Assembly (NCBI RefSeq): GCF_958298935.1
Contig: NC_084939.1
Coordinates: forward strand, 7,455,501-7,519,500
Reading direction: 5' to 3'
Source: Phragmites australis
Lineage: Eukaryota > Streptophyta > Magnoliopsida > Poales > Poaceae
Length of the DNA: 64,000 nt
This document shows, piece by piece, positions 62,354-64,000 of the stretch. The stretch's first letter is position 1; every line of letters begins with the position of its first letter. The position numbers and the translations under genes are program-made. A model generated the notes under the pieces. The model was not told the origin of the DNA. It made no database searches and saw only the letters and a program-made list of their open reading frames with translations.

Positions 62354-64000
62354 TGTCACACCCGGTTTTAACGGACAAAACCAGATGCGGCTTATGTGTG
62401 CTCAGGATGTTCAACACACATAAGAACGTCAGAAGAAGTAACAAAAGTAATACTTTTAATAAATAAACGTTAAATCTTACAGCAATTGATATATATTATC
62501 TTCTATGTAGATAACTGCAGTGGAACAGAAGCAATGGTGCCCAAGAATACCGTAGGCAACCGACCAAGACACGCGCCTAGAACGTCACAACCGCGTCTTG
62601 AAAGTCTTCATCATCTTTACTCACTAAGCAGCACCACACATGTCGCATGACATAGGAAAAATAGTAAGTGTGAGCACACGACGCGCTCATTAAGTATATA
62701 GGAGAATAATCATATGCAGGCTTATATCAAGAATAGGCTAAAACAAGGTATCTTTGCATAAATGCTAGTAAAGAAACAATTGAACTTTAAAATCATTGAA
62801 AAATTATTAAGTGCATGTATCCCAATTAATCCAACCGTTAGACTTCACCTAAAACTAACCATCTTGTAAACCATAATCATCACCATAACTATAACCATGA
62901 CCAAAACAAACCCATCTAATCATGTGAGGATCCAAGTCTCCCATAACTGCAGGCACGACTGTTATAATAGTTTTATACTATACAGAGGTTGTCCAACTTT
63001 TAGCTATGAATCGTGATATCCTTGTTGTCGTGTTTGCAAGACACTTAACACATGCTAGTGGTGTGCCGTCAGGGGAATCACTATGAAGCATGGTCCATCA
63101 ATTAGGTCCTGGTACTCCAACGAATGCCTGGCAGGTGTCTAATTGATATACTAAGCCTTACTCATATCGGCCTCGTGTTTAATACGGTATTTCTGGGTTG
63201 TCGCTCCACAAACCAGTCCTTATATGTGTTGAGCAAAGACTATACAACAGGAAAATAACCAATAAAACCTAACACCTTGTCTTAGAACGTATCCGCAAGC
63301 CCACCACACGAACCACCATTATCATATCAATAGGGAAATAACCAACAAAACCTAACACCTTTTCTTGAAAGGTATCCACAAGCCCACCACATGAACTACC
63401 ATTATCAAACCAACTCCTTTCCCAAGTCCTAGAGTTCCATGTTACTAACAAGTTCATCATCACCATTGCATATATCCACTAAACATGTATATGACACTTT
63501 CCAACATCCCAAAAGCATAGCTAAGCAAATCTACCCAAGAGACTCATATCGACTACTCCTTAGGCTTCAAGGAATGTAAATGAAGAACTAGGTAAGCCCT
63601 AACATAGGTGACATGTAGATTTGATATCATAAAGTTAATATATTATTTTAATATCATAAACTCATGTTCGTAATATAATGACATGTAGATTTGATCAGAA
63701 CCTATCTGCCATTGCAACAACCATGAATTTACTAATCAGATTGAGAATTGATACTTGATTGGCATGGTTGGATAGATCATGACTTTAGGAAAATTTGAGC
63801 GCAAGAATCACTCAAATCGGTTCTAAAATGAAGAAGTTATGGCTAAAACAATTTAGGATTAAATATAATAAGAAAAGGGCTTAATTAGAATAAAACAGAA
63901 AGTCTAGGGGCCTTTTGTAAAAATGGAGGGACCTATTTGCAATTATAGAAAAGATTAGGGACTAATTTGTAAAAACACAGTTGATTATATGAAGTTACAG
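62354..64000 (-). repeat. 5' LTR of the deleted gypsy element (partial)
   Basis: Matches 58104-60200 in order, with the shared 83-bp duplication and a deletion near 63612 relative to the 3' LTR. Continues beyond the window. Confidence 0.85.

Larger units (their letters stand above)
58104..64000 (-). mobile_element. Internally deleted long-LTR gypsy element (runs off right edge)
   Basis: Minus-strand order: 5' LTR (from beyond 64000 to 62354), primer binding site, leader, a shortened gag, then directly the 3' LTR, which lacks its first few hundred bases. Protease, RT, RNase H, integrase and the polypurine tract are all missing. The two LTRs share the TGTCACACCCGGTTTTAAC start (plus view) and an 83-bp tandem duplication, but differ at many positions, so the insertion is not young. 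It interrupts a CACTA ORF. It belongs to the family of the solo LTRs at 32168 and 39843. Confidence 0.85.

Overview
This window looks like a transposon-rich stretch of a grass (probably panicoid) nuclear genome. It holds one intact host gene with spliceosomal introns, set among nested LTR retrotransposons, CACTA elements, Stowaway-type MITEs and long dinucleotide repeats. The copia LTRs carry repeated 'CCGGTG'-type blocks that I associate with maize/sorghum Sireviruses (Opie/Ji-like). The species cannot be fixed from the sequence alone.

Layout. 1-1360: 5' end of a minus-strand Ty3-gypsy element running off the left edge. 2420-4507: a Stowaway-like element split by a Sirevirus solo LTR, followed by a 129-bp TG microsatellite. 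5222-10241: a decayed minus-strand gypsy element (LTR, primer binding site, leader, gag, protease, RT, truncated in RNase H). 10242-16900: mostly unassigned sequence with a palindrome, a GA microsatellite, a possible RNase H-like remnant and an 837-bp CACTA element. 16916-23484: the only convincing host gene, SAE1 (small subunit of the SUMO-activating E1 enzyme), minus strand, 10 exons, 329 codons plus stop, with a promoter rich in TGGGCC/T motifs. 23.9-30.75 kb: one Stowaway MITE and a diverged tandem duplication; one copy is interrupted by a 1.29-kb CACTA element and the other keeps the empty site.

30.75-54.0 kb is a nested transposon block. It contains a plus-strand copia LTR interrupted by a 3.2-kb gypsy solo LTR, a second Sirevirus solo LTR, a short CACTA element with a Stowaway inside it, and a full-length but dead minus-strand copia/Sirevirus element (39549-54014). 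That element carries another 3-kb gypsy solo LTR in its left LTR and a 234-bp mini-LTR in its right LTR. 55.6 kb to the end: a CACTA element with a recognisable C-terminal transposon ORF, broken by a long-LTR gypsy element that has lost nearly everything between a partial gag and a 5'-truncated 3' LTR.

The transposon genes are pseudogenes: stops, frameshifts, and cysteine-to-tyrosine or active-site changes. The only coherent cellular function is SUMO activation by SAE1, whose partner SAE2 is not here. I found no convincing new biological system. The most interesting signal is a hairpin module of about 33 bp per arm, found three times across two different CACTA elements, which could be a small-RNA precursor.
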